A stretch of DNA of 64,000 bases. Origin: Oscillatoriaceae cyanobacterium M33_DOE_052. Lineage in GTDB: Bacteria > Cyanobacteriota > Cyanobacteriia > Cyanobacteriales > Laspinemataceae. Below, piece by piece: positions 7,025 to 16,010 of the stretch. Numbering within the stretch: position 1 is the first letter of the stretch; each line of letters starts with the position of its first letter. The stretch is taken from the NCBI GenBank assembly GCA_015296065.1, contig DVDU01000219.1, positions 62,001-126,000 of the forward strand, in the 5' to 3' direction. The position numbers were made by a program, and so were the translations under genes. The notes beneath the pieces are model-generated. The model ran no database searches. It worked only from the letters and a program-made list of their open reading frames with translations, and was not told the origin of the DNA.

Positions 7025-9694
7025 ATGCAGAATTCTAGGGAGCCATTGACGGGAATCAGTCCGCACCAGTTGCCACTACCCCTACGCTTGGCGGTAGGGA
7101 CGGGGATTTTGAGTGGGGAGCAGGAGTTTTTAGATTTTAGTCAGGATGATCCGCAGGCGGCAGATGTGGTTTATTGGGGTTATGGGTTGAGTCGGTTATC
7201 GCCGGTGGAAAGGCAGGAAGCACTCCTGAAGGCTTGGGAGCTGACGGGTAAGGTGTTGATTGTGGCGGAGGAAATCTCAATTCCCAGTAGGTTGCGGGGT
7301 GAGATTGGGTTTAATGGGGAGGAAGTGGTGCCCCTGCATCCTGATTATCAATATTACCAGCATGGGGAATTAAAAAGTTATCTGGAGGAAACCCTGGAAA
7401 CGGTGGCAACTCCGGCGGGGTTGGGGGTTTATTTTCTGTGGCGTCCTGGGAAAATGCCCCAGTTATGGAATTGGCGGGTGCGGGAAGGAGAATCAGAGGA
7501 TAAACAGCGCTCCGATTGGTTGATTTATCTGGCTAGTGAAGGGGTGACAAAAGTCCGGGATGGGGTGGTAAATTTGCCGGAAATTCAGGAGCAGATTAGG
7601 GTACTTTTTGGCTCTTGGGAGGAGGCAGAGGCGGCGGCGGTGCAACTGTTAGAGCGAGTGAATCAGCCGGGAGATGTGCCGAGTTATTGTTTGGAGAGTG
7701 GTGTAGGCAAAAAGCTGCCTGGTGCGCTGTATGTTCATGTTTCGGCGCTGGGGGAACTGCATCCGGTGTTGCGGTGTTATGAGGCGATCGCTCGGCGCCA
7801 TATTGGCCAGATAGAAGGCGCCACCCTAGTTAAATTTAGCATCGATAAGCCGAAAATTTCCTATCTATTTTACCCAGATTTTGACACCGAAGCCCACCCA
7901 ATTCTGCGCGGGAGCCTGCAAATCGACTTCCCCGAAATGCGCATCAGCTACATAGATTATGATGGCATAGACAATCCCCCAGTTTTGCACCGAAAAGATG
8001 CCTTTGTGACCCCAGATTATCCCCTTTACCAGCTATTTGTCAACCTGACTGAGCAAGAGGAAAAACTGGGTTTACTGAAAAAGGGGCGCGATATTGGCAC
8101 CCGCCACGGATGGGAGCGGTGTTTAGCCAATTTCGGCGTAGAAATCGAGGGGCATGATTTGCGAGTTAATGCGGCATCACTTGCCCAGCAGCAGCACCAT
8201 GTCCCGCAAATAGAACGCCACAAAGCCGCAATTTTAAGGCGGGAAATATCGCGCCCCGTGCGGTTGGCTTTAGAAGCCGGTTTGTTTGGGGAAAATCACA
8301 CATTTTTTGATTATGGTTGCGGTTTTGGTGGCGATGTAGAGCGGATGCAGGCTAGGGGTTATGAAAGTGCCGGATGGGACCCATACTACCACCAGGATGA
8401 GAGTTTAGTAGAAGCCGATGTGGTGAATCTCGGCTATGTGATTAATGTGATTGAAGACTTAGAAGAGCGGCGGGAGGCGCTACTGGCTGCATGGCAATTG
8501 GCGAAAAAAGTGCTGATTGTGGCAGCAATGGTGTTAATTGATGATAAAATTAATGGGGTAGTGGCTTATGGCGATGGGGTGATTACCAGGCGCAATACCT
8601 TTCAGAAATACTACTCGCAGGAAGAGCTGAAAAGTTACATTGAGGGGGTGCTGAATGTGGAAGCGATACCGGCGGCGTTGGGGATTTATTTTGTGTTCCG
8701 TGACCAGCGACTGGCGCAGATAGTGCAGGCGGCCAAGTTTAGAACAAAAACGCCGCTGCCCCGGGTTTTCAAGAGTTTTGAGGATTATCGGGAGTTGCTG
8801 CAATCGCTGATGGAGTTTGCGTGCGATCGGGGACGCCTCCCCGCCCCGGGAGAACTCCCAGAAGAAAGAGCCATCCTCAGCGAATTTAAAACCTATCGCC
8901 GCGCCTTCCAAGTTATCACCAAAATCACCCATCCCGAAGAATGGGAAGCAATTCGCCAGAAACGCCGCCGCGACCTCATCACCTACATTGCTGTATCTAA
9001 CTTTGGGCGCCGTCATTCCTTATCCTACTACAGCCCCGAGGTGCGCAATGATATTAAATTTCTGTTCCCTTCCTATAAGAAAGCCTGCGAAATTGCCGAA
9101 TCGCTCATCTTCGTTTTAACAGATTTAAGCGAGATTGTCAACTGTTGCCGAGAAAGTCCAGTGGGTTTAATGATGGGCAAAGGCTTCTACATCCATATTT
9201 CCGCGTTAAATGCCCTTGCCCCACTGCTGAGAATCTATGAAGGCATCGTCAGCCGGACTTTTGGACGCCTCGATGAAGCCACAGTAATTAAATTTCACAC
9301 CAAAAGCCATAAAATATCCTATCTATATTACCCCAACTTCGACATTAGCCCCCACCCCGCCCTATATTCTGGGATGAAAATCGATTTGCGGGATTTGCGC
9401 GTCACCTACTACGACTATGAACCCCAGCGCGATCCGCCAATTTTGCATAGCAAAGAGCGTTTAGTTACCACCGAATATCCCCACTATGAAAAATTCGCCA
9501 AACTCACCCGCCAAGAACAAGCGTGGGGTTTGTTGGATGACCCAGAAGCGATTATCACTCGCAAGGCTTTCGGGAAAATGTTAGAGGCAAATTGTGCCGA
9601 AATCCGCAACCACTGCCTTTCTTGGCGCAAAGATGCTGACCCGGAACAGGTTAAATTAGTGAAAGCTGCTCTTGAGGAGAGACTCAGAGGATGA
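7025..9694 (+). CDS. DNA phosphorothioation-associated putative methyltransferase, internally duplicated
   Basis: 889 aa from ATG 7025, which has an AGGA motif just upstream; a TTG at 6947 in the same frame would add 26 residues. Two copies of one module are visible. Copy 1 (roughly residues 10-400) has a Rossmann-like remnant without motif I, then a domain with LPGALYVHVSAL, PKISYLFYPDFD and PPVLHRK. Copy 2 (roughly 410-889) has an intact SAM motif I (DYGCGFGGDV, around residues 427-436), DVVNLGYVINVIED, then the matching GKGFYIHISAL, HKISYLYYPNFD and PPILHSK. It matches the family of putative methyltransferases that accompany dnd genes. Copy 1 is probably catalytically dead. Substrate is unknown. 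Confidence 0.8.
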   Translation: MQNSREPLTGISPHQLPLPLRLAVGTGILSGEQEFLDFSQDDPQAADVVYWGYGLSRLSPVERQEALLKAWELTGKVLIVAEEISIPSRLRGEIGFNGEEVVPLHPDYQYYQHGELKSYLEETLETVATPAGLGVYFLWRPGKMPQLWNWRVREGESEDKQRSDWLIYLASEGVTKVRDGVVNLPEIQEQIRVLFGSWEEAEAAAVQLLERVNQPGDVPSYCLESGVGKKLPGALYVHVSALGELHPVLRCYEAIARRHIGQIEGATLVKFSIDKPKISYLFYPDFDTEAHPILRGSLQIDFPEMRISYIDYDGIDNPPVLHRKDAFVTPDYPLYQLFVNLTEQEEKLGLLKKGRDIGTRHGWERCLANFGVEIEGHDLRVNAASLAQQQHHVPQIERHKAAILRREISRPVRLALEAGLFGENHTFFDYGCGFGGDVERMQARGYESAGWDPYYHQDESLVEADVVNLGYVINVIEDLEERREALLAAWQLAKKVLIVAAMVLIDDKINGVVAYGDGVITRRNTFQKYYSQEELKSYIEGVLNVEAIPAALGIYFVFRDQRLAQIVQAAKFRTKTPLPRVFKSFEDYRELLQSLMEFACDRGRLPAPGELPEERAILSEFKTYRRAFQVITKITHPEEWEAIRQKRRRDLITYIAVSNFGRRHSLSYYSPEVRNDIKFLFPSYKKACEIAESLIFVLTDLSEIVNCCRESPVGLMMGKGFYIHISALNALAPLLRIYEGIVSRTFGRLDEATVIKFHTKSHKISYLYYPNFDISPHPALYSGMKIDLRDLRVTYYDYEPQRDPPILHSKERLVTTEYPHYEKFAKLTRQEQAWGLLDDPEAIITRKAFGKMLEANCAEIRNHCLSWRKDADPEQVKLVKAALEERLRG

Positions 9695-9709
9695 GGAAAT
9701 ATGGGTTGG

Positions 9710-9733
9710 AGGGGTGATTCGCGAATCACCCCT
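9710..9733. terminator. 24-bp palindrome between convergent genes
   Basis: AGGGGTGATTCGCGAATCACCCCT, a perfect palindrome centred on TTCGCGAA, lies between the methyltransferase gene and the convergent M15-like gene and touches the latter's stop codon. Same family as 12032-12059 and 61740-61767. Probably a bidirectional terminator; function inferred from position. Confidence 0.6.
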
Positions 9734-10322
9734 ACGGAGAACTGGGGGGAATTTGTTTCGCCAATTCCTGCCAAGGGGCGATACCTTTTTTCGTAGGGAC
9801 GCCCGTCTCGGTAAATGTCCAAATATCCCGTTTATGTTGGGAGCCATAACTGATGTGAATTGGGCGGGTATCGCCGTAAAAGTAAAGCGAATCAAAGGGT
9901 AATTTTTGGCTCAAAATCCAATCAATGACTAGAGAACTGGGAATGTTGAGAATGGCGAAATCACAGGCAGCACCGGGGCGGGAGCAATAATATTGATTGT
10001 GGGCATTAATTTCGGCGGCCATATGCTGGTCAAGGTGGGGAGCAACCCGCCCGTTTTTTTCCCCAGTGATGGGGTCTTTTTTGGCCAGGTATTTTTTTAA
10101 ATCTGGGGAACAAAAGCCATAGGTCAGGTGAAAGTTATCCCGGCCAAAATGGTCGATAATCGGGTCTATTATAAACCGGCTGAGGTTTTCCAGTGCCCCT
10201 AGGGTTTCCAGGGGGTTTTGGGGAAAGGGATTAATTTTATCCCTATAGCGGCGATAGGTATTACTACAGGTGCAGAATTCGGCCAGAGTGAGATAGCGAC
10301 CTATCTTTTTGTCATTGGTCAT
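9732..10322 (-). CDS. M15-like (D-Ala-D-Ala peptidase-like) protein, possibly catalytically altered
   Basis: 196 aa soluble protein. It resembles the M15 peptidase fold: a SGYRS-like strand (TYGFCSP, around 67-73), a RPGAACDF segment (115-122) where M15 enzymes have HxxGxAxDI, and a late IHIS (155-158) where they carry the third metal ligand. The first ligand histidine of HxxGxAxD reads Ser here (S114), although H96 and H100 lie upstream. It may therefore be inactive or a divergent relative. No signal peptide is seen, which is odd for a peptidoglycan enzyme. It is convergent with the dnd-associated methyltransferase. Function in the island is unknown. Confidence 0.5.
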   Translation of the reverse strand: MTNDKKIGRYLTLAEFCTCSNTYRRYRDKINPFPQNPLETLGALENLSRFIIDPIIDHFGRDNFHLTYGFCSPDLKKYLAKKDPITGEKNGRVAPHLDQHMAAEINAHNQYYCSRPGAACDFAILNIPSSLVIDWILSQKLPFDSLYFYGDTRPIHISYGSQHKRDIWTFTETGVPTKKGIAPWQELAKQIPPSSP

Positions 10323-10411
10323 TGGTCAATCAAGAAATTTTCTAGAAAAATGTAAAAATTATGGTTTACACTAAATAAACTGGTTGCGAATCATAAATTA
10401 AAATCTGAATT

Positions 10412-11866
10412 ATGAATTTTTTTGACAAGCTGAGCGGCGCGATCGGGCACCATCAAAGCCTGCTATTTGTGGGATTAGACCCCAACTTAGAGAGTTTGAC
10501 CACAAATAATGGCATCGAGTCAGAGCGGGGATTCGGCAGCATTATTGACCAGTTGCGGGAGGGGCTGCGATTTTGCCTAGAGCAAACCGCCGATTTAGTC
10601 TGCGCCTACAAACCCACCCTAGGTCTTTATACCGCCTTGGGTGCCCCCGGTTTGGAACTACTAGAAGAGATTTTAACCGCCATTCCCAAAGACATCCCCA
10701 TCATTCTGGATGCCACCCACGGCGACCTAAACAGCAGTAGCGCTTTTGCTGAAACCGCATTTGAGCGGTGGGGAGTGGATGCAGTCACCCTCAGTCCCTA
10801 CGCCGGACAAGATTTGGCAGCGCCATTCCTACTATACCCGGATAAAGGCATTTTTGTCCTGTGCCATACCTCTAATCCTACCGCTGCACGAGTGCAAAAA
10901 TATCCTAATTTAGCATCTCCCTTATATCTAGAGCTAGTAAAAGAGATTCAAACCTGGGGAACTGGCGATCAAGTAGGGTTAGAGGTCGGAGTTGACAGTC
11001 CAGAAACCCTAACGCGAGTGCGCCAAGTCGCTCCAGAAAGGATAATTTTGGCGCGGAGTATTTGGCGGGAAGGCAGCGATTTAGAGAAAATTCTGGCAGC
11101 GGGGTTAAACGAGGGAGGCGAGGGTTTAATTATCCCCATACCCCAAGATATCTGGACTCACCAAGAGCCTCGCCGGGAAATCGAACTCCTGCGGGAAGCT
11201 GTGAACCAAGCCAAAAACAGTTTAGTGCAGGAAAATGAGGCTTGTCCCCTGTGGTTGCCTGATGTGGCGGTGGGAGAAAAGCAGCCCCACCAAGATTTGA
11301 TTTTGCAGCTTTATGATTTGGGCTGCATTATGTTTGGGGAGTACGTGCAGGCGTCGGGAGCGGTATTTCCTTATTATATCGATTTGCGGACGATTATTTC
11401 TAATCCGCAAATTTTTGATAAAATGATTGGGGCTTATGCGGAGATTTTACAAGATTTACAATTTGACCGCATTGCCGGGATTCCTTATGGTTCTTTGCCC
11501 ACGGCTACGGGGTTATCCTTGCGGTTAAATTACCCGATGATTTTCCCGCGCAAGGAGGTAAAAGCCCACGGCACCCGGCGGGTAGTCGAGGGTCATTTCC
11601 TGGCTGGGGAAAAAGTGGTGGTAGTGGATGATATTTTGATTAGCGGTAAAAGCGCAATGGAGGGGGCAGGGAAACTGCAATCGGCGGGTTTGTTGGTCGA
11701 GGATATTGTAGTGTTTATCGACCATGAAAAAGGGGTGAAAGACCGGTTAAAGGAGAATGGGTATCGGGCGCATGGGGTGCTGACGATTTCTGAAATTGCC
11801 AAGACTTTGTATAAGTGCGATCGCATATCCGAGGAGCAATTTGCCGCCTTTAATGCGGCGCACTGA
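10412..11866 (+). CDS. pyrFE: Bifunctional OMP decarboxylase / orotate phosphoribosyltransferase
   Basis: 484 aa fusion. The N-terminal half is a group-2 orotidine-5'-phosphate decarboxylase (FVGLDPNLESL, CAYKPTLGLY, DATHGDLNSSS near residue 110, then VLCHTSNPT). The C-terminal half is an orotate phosphoribosyltransferase with the PRPP loop VVVVDDILISGKS near residue 404. Together they carry out the last two steps to UMP. In this order (decarboxylase first) the fusion is known from cyanobacteria and some other bacteria. Monocistronic; convergent with lpxB. Confidence 0.93.
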   Translation: MNFFDKLSGAIGHHQSLLFVGLDPNLESLTTNNGIESERGFGSIIDQLREGLRFCLEQTADLVCAYKPTLGLYTALGAPGLELLEEILTAIPKDIPIILDATHGDLNSSSAFAETAFERWGVDAVTLSPYAGQDLAAPFLLYPDKGIFVLCHTSNPTAARVQKYPNLASPLYLELVKEIQTWGTGDQVGLEVGVDSPETLTRVRQVAPERIILARSIWREGSDLEKILAAGLNEGGEGLIIPIPQDIWTHQEPRREIELLREAVNQAKNSLVQENEACPLWLPDVAVGEKQPHQDLILQLYDLGCIMFGEYVQASGAVFPYYIDLRTIISNPQIFDKMIGAYAEILQDLQFDRIAGIPYGSLPTATGLSLRLNYPMIFPRKEVKAHGTRRVVEGHFLAGEKVVVVDDILISGKSAMEGAGKLQSAGLLVEDIVVFIDHEKGVKDRLKENGYRAHGVLTISEIAKTLYKCDRISEEQFAAFNAAH

Positions 11867-12031
11867 GAAGATGGGGAGACGGGGTGACTTCTGGTTGCCC
11901 TCTATCCCCCAACCCCTTTCTCCCAAAAAGGGAGAAAGGGGAGTAATATCAAGTCCTATGGCTTCGTTTTTGAATAACTGAGGGGGTGACGGGGACTCCG
12001 TAGGGGCGACAGCATCCGCGCCCAAAACGCT

Positions 12032-12059
12032 GTAGGGGCGATTCGCGAATCGCCCCTAC
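12032..12059. repeat. 28-bp perfect palindrome nested in a second inverted repeat
   Basis: GTAGGGGCGATTCGCGAATC and onward, perfect over 28 bp, centred on TTCGCGAA. It is flanked by a second inverted pair, GCATCCGCG (12012-12020) and CGCGGATGC (12059-12067), of the GCGAAGC-type family, so one repeat seems to have landed in another. It lies between convergent pyrFE and lpxB and may terminate both. Confidence 0.7.
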
Positions 12060-12092
12060 GCGGATGCTTCGCCCGAACCTTTTCACTATTAA

Positions 12093-13310
12093 CTATTCAC
12101 TTTTCACTCTCCCCCCCGACGATATAATCGCACTAGCGGCACATTGCGCCGGAGACGCACCAGGAAACTCCACTGGAGCCAAAATTGCCCCTAAATGCTG
12201 CCGCATTTCTTGGTAATCTGCCAATATTTCTTGCCGCCGGGATGAATTTTGCAATAAATCCAAAGATTCTTGGCAGATATTATCCGCAGTAGCCGCATTT
12301 TGAAGCAATTCCGGGACTGCGGATTTATTCAAAACCAAGTTCGGGGGAGACATGAAAGGAATAGAAAATTTCAGGATATGTTGAGCAATCCAGGCAGTTA
12401 TGGGACTAACGCGATAGATGACTACTTGGGGGACATTGAGAAGGGCGATTTCTAGGTTAACTGTGCCAGATTTGCCAATGGCTAAATCGGCGGCGGATAT
12501 GGCCGTGCGTGCTTCAGAAGCTGACAATAGGGTAGCACGTAAACCCGCTTGGTGAATCGCTTGGGTAATGGGTTGGCGATATGTCTCCAGAGAAACTGGT
12601 ATCCAAAAATGAATTTGAGGCAATAAGGCTTGCAATTGCTTGGCGGCTTCTACCATCACGGGTAACAAGTATTTTACCTCTTGCTGTCGGGAGGCAGGGA
12701 GCAGAACCACGGCGAGCTGTTCTGGGGGAATGGCGAGAATTTCCCTTGCTTGGTGGCGGTTGGGGACTGTGGTCATTTCCTCGATTAATGGATGACCAAC
12801 AAACTGGACATTAGCGCCTTTTTCCTGGTAATAGCGGGCTTCTTGGGGGAAAATGGCTAAGAGCCGATCGCAGTTAGCCACAATTTTCGTTGTATTGCCA
12901 CCCCCCAACGACCAAACCCACTCTTGGGGGGCGATGTAATAGACGATCGGCACTAGGGGCAAATAGCGGCGAATATAACTGCAAATCCCCAAATTTGGCC
13001 CCATATAATCAATCGCTACCAACACATCCGGCGGATTTGACCACAAATATTTTTTCGCCTTTGCCTGTACTTGCAAAGTTGGCACCACATAAGGCAAAGA
13101 CTCCACCAAACCCACAGACCCAATCCCCACCGTATTTCCCACCAAATATGCCCCAGCAGCGGCCATTTTTGCCCCACCCAAAGCGGCAATTTCCAACTCT
13201 AAATTCTGCGCCGCTGCTTGGCGGTAGAGGGCATCAATCAACAATGCCCCCTGCATATCACCAGACACCTCACCGGTGCTGATAAAAATCCTGATTTTAT
13301 CCTTGGTCAT
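12093..13310 (-). CDS. lpxB: Lipid-A-disaccharide synthase
   Basis: 405 aa, normal for LpxB. N-terminal FISTGEVSGDMQGALLIDAL, VAIDYMGPNLGI and AIFPQEARYY, and later LLPASRQQEVK and IGKSGTVNLE are typical of this GT-B glycosyltransferase (family GT19). It condenses UDP-2,3-diacylglucosamine with lipid X to give the lipid A disaccharide on the cytoplasmic face of the inner membrane. Last gene of the run purC-omp85-lpxC-fabZ-lpxA-lpxB on the minus strand. The gap to lpxA contains heptanucleotide repeats. Confidence 0.95.
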   Translation of the reverse strand: MTKDKIRIFISTGEVSGDMQGALLIDALYRQAAAQNLELEIAALGGAKMAAAGAYLVGNTVGIGSVGLVESLPYVVPTLQVQAKAKKYLWSNPPDVLVAIDYMGPNLGICSYIRRYLPLVPIVYYIAPQEWVWSLGGGNTTKIVANCDRLLAIFPQEARYYQEKGANVQFVGHPLIEEMTTVPNRHQAREILAIPPEQLAVVLLPASRQQEVKYLLPVMVEAAKQLQALLPQIHFWIPVSLETYRQPITQAIHQAGLRATLLSASEARTAISAADLAIGKSGTVNLEIALLNVPQVVIYRVSPITAWIAQHILKFSIPFMSPPNLVLNKSAVPELLQNAATADNICQESLDLLQNSSRRQEILADYQEMRQHLGAILAPVEFPGASPAQCAASAIISSGGRVKSE

Positions 13311-13320
13311 TTGTCTTTTA

Positions 13321-13366
13321 ATAATTGATAATTGATAATTGATAATTGATAATTGATAATTGATAA
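13321..13366. repeat. heptanucleotide tandem repeat (ATAATTG)n
   Basis: About six and a half copies of the 7-bp unit ATAATTG between lpxB and lpxA, followed to about 13451 by degenerate GACAAATGACCAATGA-type heptads. These are STRR-type repeats of filamentous cyanobacteria. A matching array is at 14889-14940. Confidence 0.9.
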
Positions 13367-13451
13367 GAGTCCCTGGTCAATTGTCCTTTGGTGACAAATG
13401 ACAATTGACCAGGGACAAATGACCAATGACAAATGACAATTGACCAATGAC

Positions 13452-14237
13452 CTAAGAAATGCCGGGAATAGGGCCGCGTCGGGAATTGCCCAAAGAGGCG
13501 CGGAGGAAACCAGATAAATGTTGAATATAATCATTATCGGCGAGCAAATCCAGCTTGTCAAGAGCCTGATTTAAAGTCAGACCAGAACGGTAAAGGATTT
13601 TAAACGCTTGTTTTAACAAACTGCGGTCATCTTCACTCAAACCAGCGCGCTTGAGACCCACTTGGTTAAGGACGCGCACCCGACAGGGATTGCCTTCCAC
13701 TAGCATAAAAGGAGGGACATCTCGCTCGATGCGGCTCATCCCCCCCACCATCGAGAGTTTACCAATATGGACAAACTGGTGAATGCCTAAAACGCCACCG
13801 ATGACAGCGCGAGAATCGATATGCACATGACCGGCGAGAGAGACGTTATTGGCGATGACGACTTGGTGGCCGATCGCGCAATTATGCGCCACATGGACAT
13901 AAGCCATCAGTAAATTATTATCGCCGATAACCGTAAACTCTCCCGCCCCAGTGGCTCGGTTCACCGTCACATATTCCCGCAGGGTATTGCCATCCCCAAT
14001 TTTCGTAAAACTTTCCGCCCCATCGTACTTCAAATCTTGCGGTTCCAAACCAATAGCCACCCCCGGAAAAATGCGATTGCGCGCCCCAATTTCCGTATTG
14101 CCATCAATCACCGCATGGGCACCAATAGTAGTTTCTGGGCCGATAGTCACTTTTGGCCCAATTATCGCATAAGGACCAACCTCTACCGAGGGGTGTAGCT
14201 TAGCACCCGGTTCAATAATTGCAGTAGGATGAATCAT
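13452..14237 (-). CDS. lpxA: Acyl-ACP:UDP-N-acetylglucosamine O-acyltransferase
   Basis: 261 aa left-handed beta-helix protein with hexapeptide repeats from the N-terminus (IHPTAIIEPGAKLHPSVEVG) to about residue 190, then an alpha-helical C-terminal domain (LKRAGLSEDDRSLLKQAFKI). The catalytic-histidine region reads MAYVHVAHNCAIGH. It carries out the first acylation of lipid A synthesis. The proximity of fabZ is typical because both use 3-hydroxyacyl-ACP. Confidence 0.95.
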   Translation of the reverse strand: MIHPTAIIEPGAKLHPSVEVGPYAIIGPKVTIGPETTIGAHAVIDGNTEIGARNRIFPGVAIGLEPQDLKYDGAESFTKIGDGNTLREYVTVNRATGAGEFTVIGDNNLLMAYVHVAHNCAIGHQVVIANNVSLAGHVHIDSRAVIGGVLGIHQFVHIGKLSMVGGMSRIERDVPPFMLVEGNPCRVRVLNQVGLKRAGLSEDDRSLLKQAFKILYRSGLTLNQALDKLDLLADNDYIQHLSGFLRASLGNSRRGPIPGIS

Positions 14238-14245
14238 AAATTATA

Positions 14246-14350
14246 TTTGTCATTTGTCCTTTGTCCTTTGTCATTTGTCCTTTGTCATTTGTCATTTGTC
14301 AAGTTACCAGGGACAAATGACCTTCGGACAAATGACCAATGACCAATTAA
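14246..14350. repeat. heptad repeat array (CATTTGT/CCTTTGT) between lpxA and fabZ
   Basis: Alternating 7-bp units TCATTTG and TCCTTTG run for about 55 bases, followed by an inverted version (GACAAATGACC). The same heptads recur at about 33338-33540, 35503-35533, 41581-41603 and 44325-44350. STRR-type filler. Confidence 0.85.
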
Positions 14351-14869
14351 TTAATCCACAAAACCAAACATGAAGGAGCCTTCTACTGCCAGCTCGCCGT
14401 CCACAGTAGCAGTAGCTTCAATTTTGGCGAACCGCTTCCGCTTCACTGACAGGAGCTTCGCCGTCATCACCAATTGGTCTCCTGGTACTACAGGGCGACG
14501 AAACTTGACCCCATCGATGCCAGCAAACATCCATAAGCCCCTGGGGATATCTGGCAACTGGGAGAGAATAATTCCCCCCACTTGGGCCATTGCCTCCACA
14601 ATTAACACTCCCGGCATTACGGGGCGTCCGGGGAAATGACCTTGAAAATGGGGCTCGTTAAAAGTGACATTTTTTAAGCCTACGGCTCGATCGCCCGGTA
14701 CATATTCAATAATTCTGTCCACCAAAGCAAAAGGATAGCGGTGGGGGAGCAGTTCGTGAATTGCCTCAATACCCATCACCGTCGCCGGAGTTGCCCCCGC
14801 CGTGGTTGGCTCTGGGGACTGGGTTGCCGTGGTAGTTGCAGAATTGCCGTCAGTTGCGGAAGTTGACAT
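14351..14869 (-). CDS. fabZ: 3-hydroxyacyl-ACP dehydratase
   Basis: 172 aa from ATG at 14869. A longer in-frame reading up to 15064 runs through ATTGATA heptad repeats ([11 protein letters not shown]) and is rejected. Catalytic motifs [14 protein letters not shown] and [16 protein letters not shown]...EAMAQ are intact, giving the His and Glu of the hotdog-fold FabZ. It dehydrates 3-hydroxyacyl-ACP in fatty acid synthesis. The first ~35 residues are Thr/Ala-rich and longer than in most FabZ proteins. Confidence 0.93.
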   Translation of the reverse strand: MSTSATDGNSATTTATQSPEPTTAGATPATVMGIEAIHELLPHRYPFALVDRIIEYVPGDRAVGLKNVTFNEPHFQGHFPGRPVMPGVLIVEAMAQVGGIILSQLPDIPRGLWMFAGIDGVKFRRPVVPGDQLVMTAKLLSVKRKRFAKIEATATVDGELAVEGSFMFGFVD

Positions 14870-14888
14870 GATGATTGAGTAAATGCAG

Positions 14889-14940
14889 TAATTGATAATT
14901 GATAATTGATAATTGATAATTGATGATTGATAATTATCAA
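14889..14940. repeat. heptanucleotide tandem repeat between fabZ and lpxC
   Basis: Copies of ATTGATA in tandem with one variant unit, ending in a short inverted copy (TAATTATCAATTA). Same array type as 13321-13366. Confidence 0.85.
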
Positions 14941-15076
14941 TTATTTCCCCACCCTCCCCCCGTCTCAGCAGCCGTTTTTTTGGGGCAACCACCCTAGCTG
15001 ACGCGACGGCTGACGCCGTTCGGCTTCGCTCAGGGGAAACCGGGGGGATTGCCCCAACGGGCAACTACGATCGCCC

Positions 15077-15898
15077 TCACTCCGCCACCAAGAGCCGCGC
15101 CAGTTGCACGTGCAAATTATGGCTGGCTTTGTAGGCGAGGAAGTGCGCCACGGGGATTGTACCGAGCAAGCTGATATCGCCTACTAAGTCTAAAAGTTTA
15201 TGACGAGCTGGCTCATTTGGGAATCTTAGGGGAGGATTAAGCCAACCTTCCTCGCTGCAAACTAGGGCATTATCTAAACTACCGCCTTTGATTAAACCGG
15301 CGGCTCGCAACTGCTCGATTTGTTCGGCAAAGCCAAAAGTGCGGGCGGGGGCGATGTCGGTGGCGAAGCTGGCGGTATCGCCAGCCCAACTGTGCCACTG
15401 ATTGCCGATCGCCCGCATCGGAAAATCAATCCCATAAGTCCACCGGCGGCTAGGGGAGGGGAGAGCCGCCACAAACGCATCTCCCTGCTGCACCCAAACC
15501 GGTTCCATCAGGGTTGGGGGTACAACAGCATCATTATCTGTGGCTACCACCCCAGCAGCAGAAATCGCCTCTACCCACTGCTGTGCTGAACCATCCAGCA
15601 GGGGCAATTCCGGGCCAGAAATTTCAATTCTCACATGATCCACCCCCAATCCCACCAGAGCCGCGAGCAGATGCTCTGTAGTTCTTACTCCCACATCACC
15701 CGCCGCTAGTTCTGTGGAGAGGGTAGTTTGGCGAACCGATGTCACCATAGCGGCAATTACCACCGGGTTGGGGGTATCTGTGCGCACAAAATACCGCCCA
15801 CCGGTAGCGGCGGGCAGTAATTTGACCATTGCTTCTATGCCCGAATGCAGTCCGATGCCTTTAACTTCGATGTCCCGTGCCAGAGTTGTTTGTTTCAT
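15077..15898 (-). CDS. lpxC: UDP-3-O-acyl-N-acetylglucosamine deacetylase
   Basis: 273 aa from ATG 15898; an upstream in-frame GTG at 15910 would add four residues. Zinc-site and catalytic motifs are present: [20 protein letters not shown] and a C-terminal [14 protein letters not shown] histidine. LpxC is the committed, zinc-dependent step of lipid A synthesis. It is placed between omp85 and fabZ in a lipid A/outer membrane cluster. Confidence 0.94.
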   Translation of the reverse strand: MKQTTLARDIEVKGIGLHSGIEAMVKLLPAATGGRYFVRTDTPNPVVIAAMVTSVRQTTLSTELAAGDVGVRTTEHLLAALVGLGVDHVRIEISGPELPLLDGSAQQWVEAISAAGVVATDNDAVVPPTLMEPVWVQQGDAFVAALPSPSRRWTYGIDFPMRAIGNQWHSWAGDTASFATDIAPARTFGFAEQIEQLRAAGLIKGGSLDNALVCSEEGWLNPPLRFPNEPARHKLLDLVGDISLLGTIPVAHFLAYKASHNLHVQLARLLVAE

Positions 15899-16010
15899 GT
15901 TATTGGTCACTTGTCCCTAGGAGGAGAAACCGGGTTTCTTAACCAAATCCTCGTGCTTAAACGGAAATCCTCCGACAGAAACCCGGTTTCTGGGGACTCA
16001 GCCAGAAACC

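Noticed and set aside
14870-15064. N-terminal extension of FabZ
   Set aside because: It is translated from ATTGATA heptad repeats and a G/C repeat; the ATG at 14869 gives a normal FabZ.
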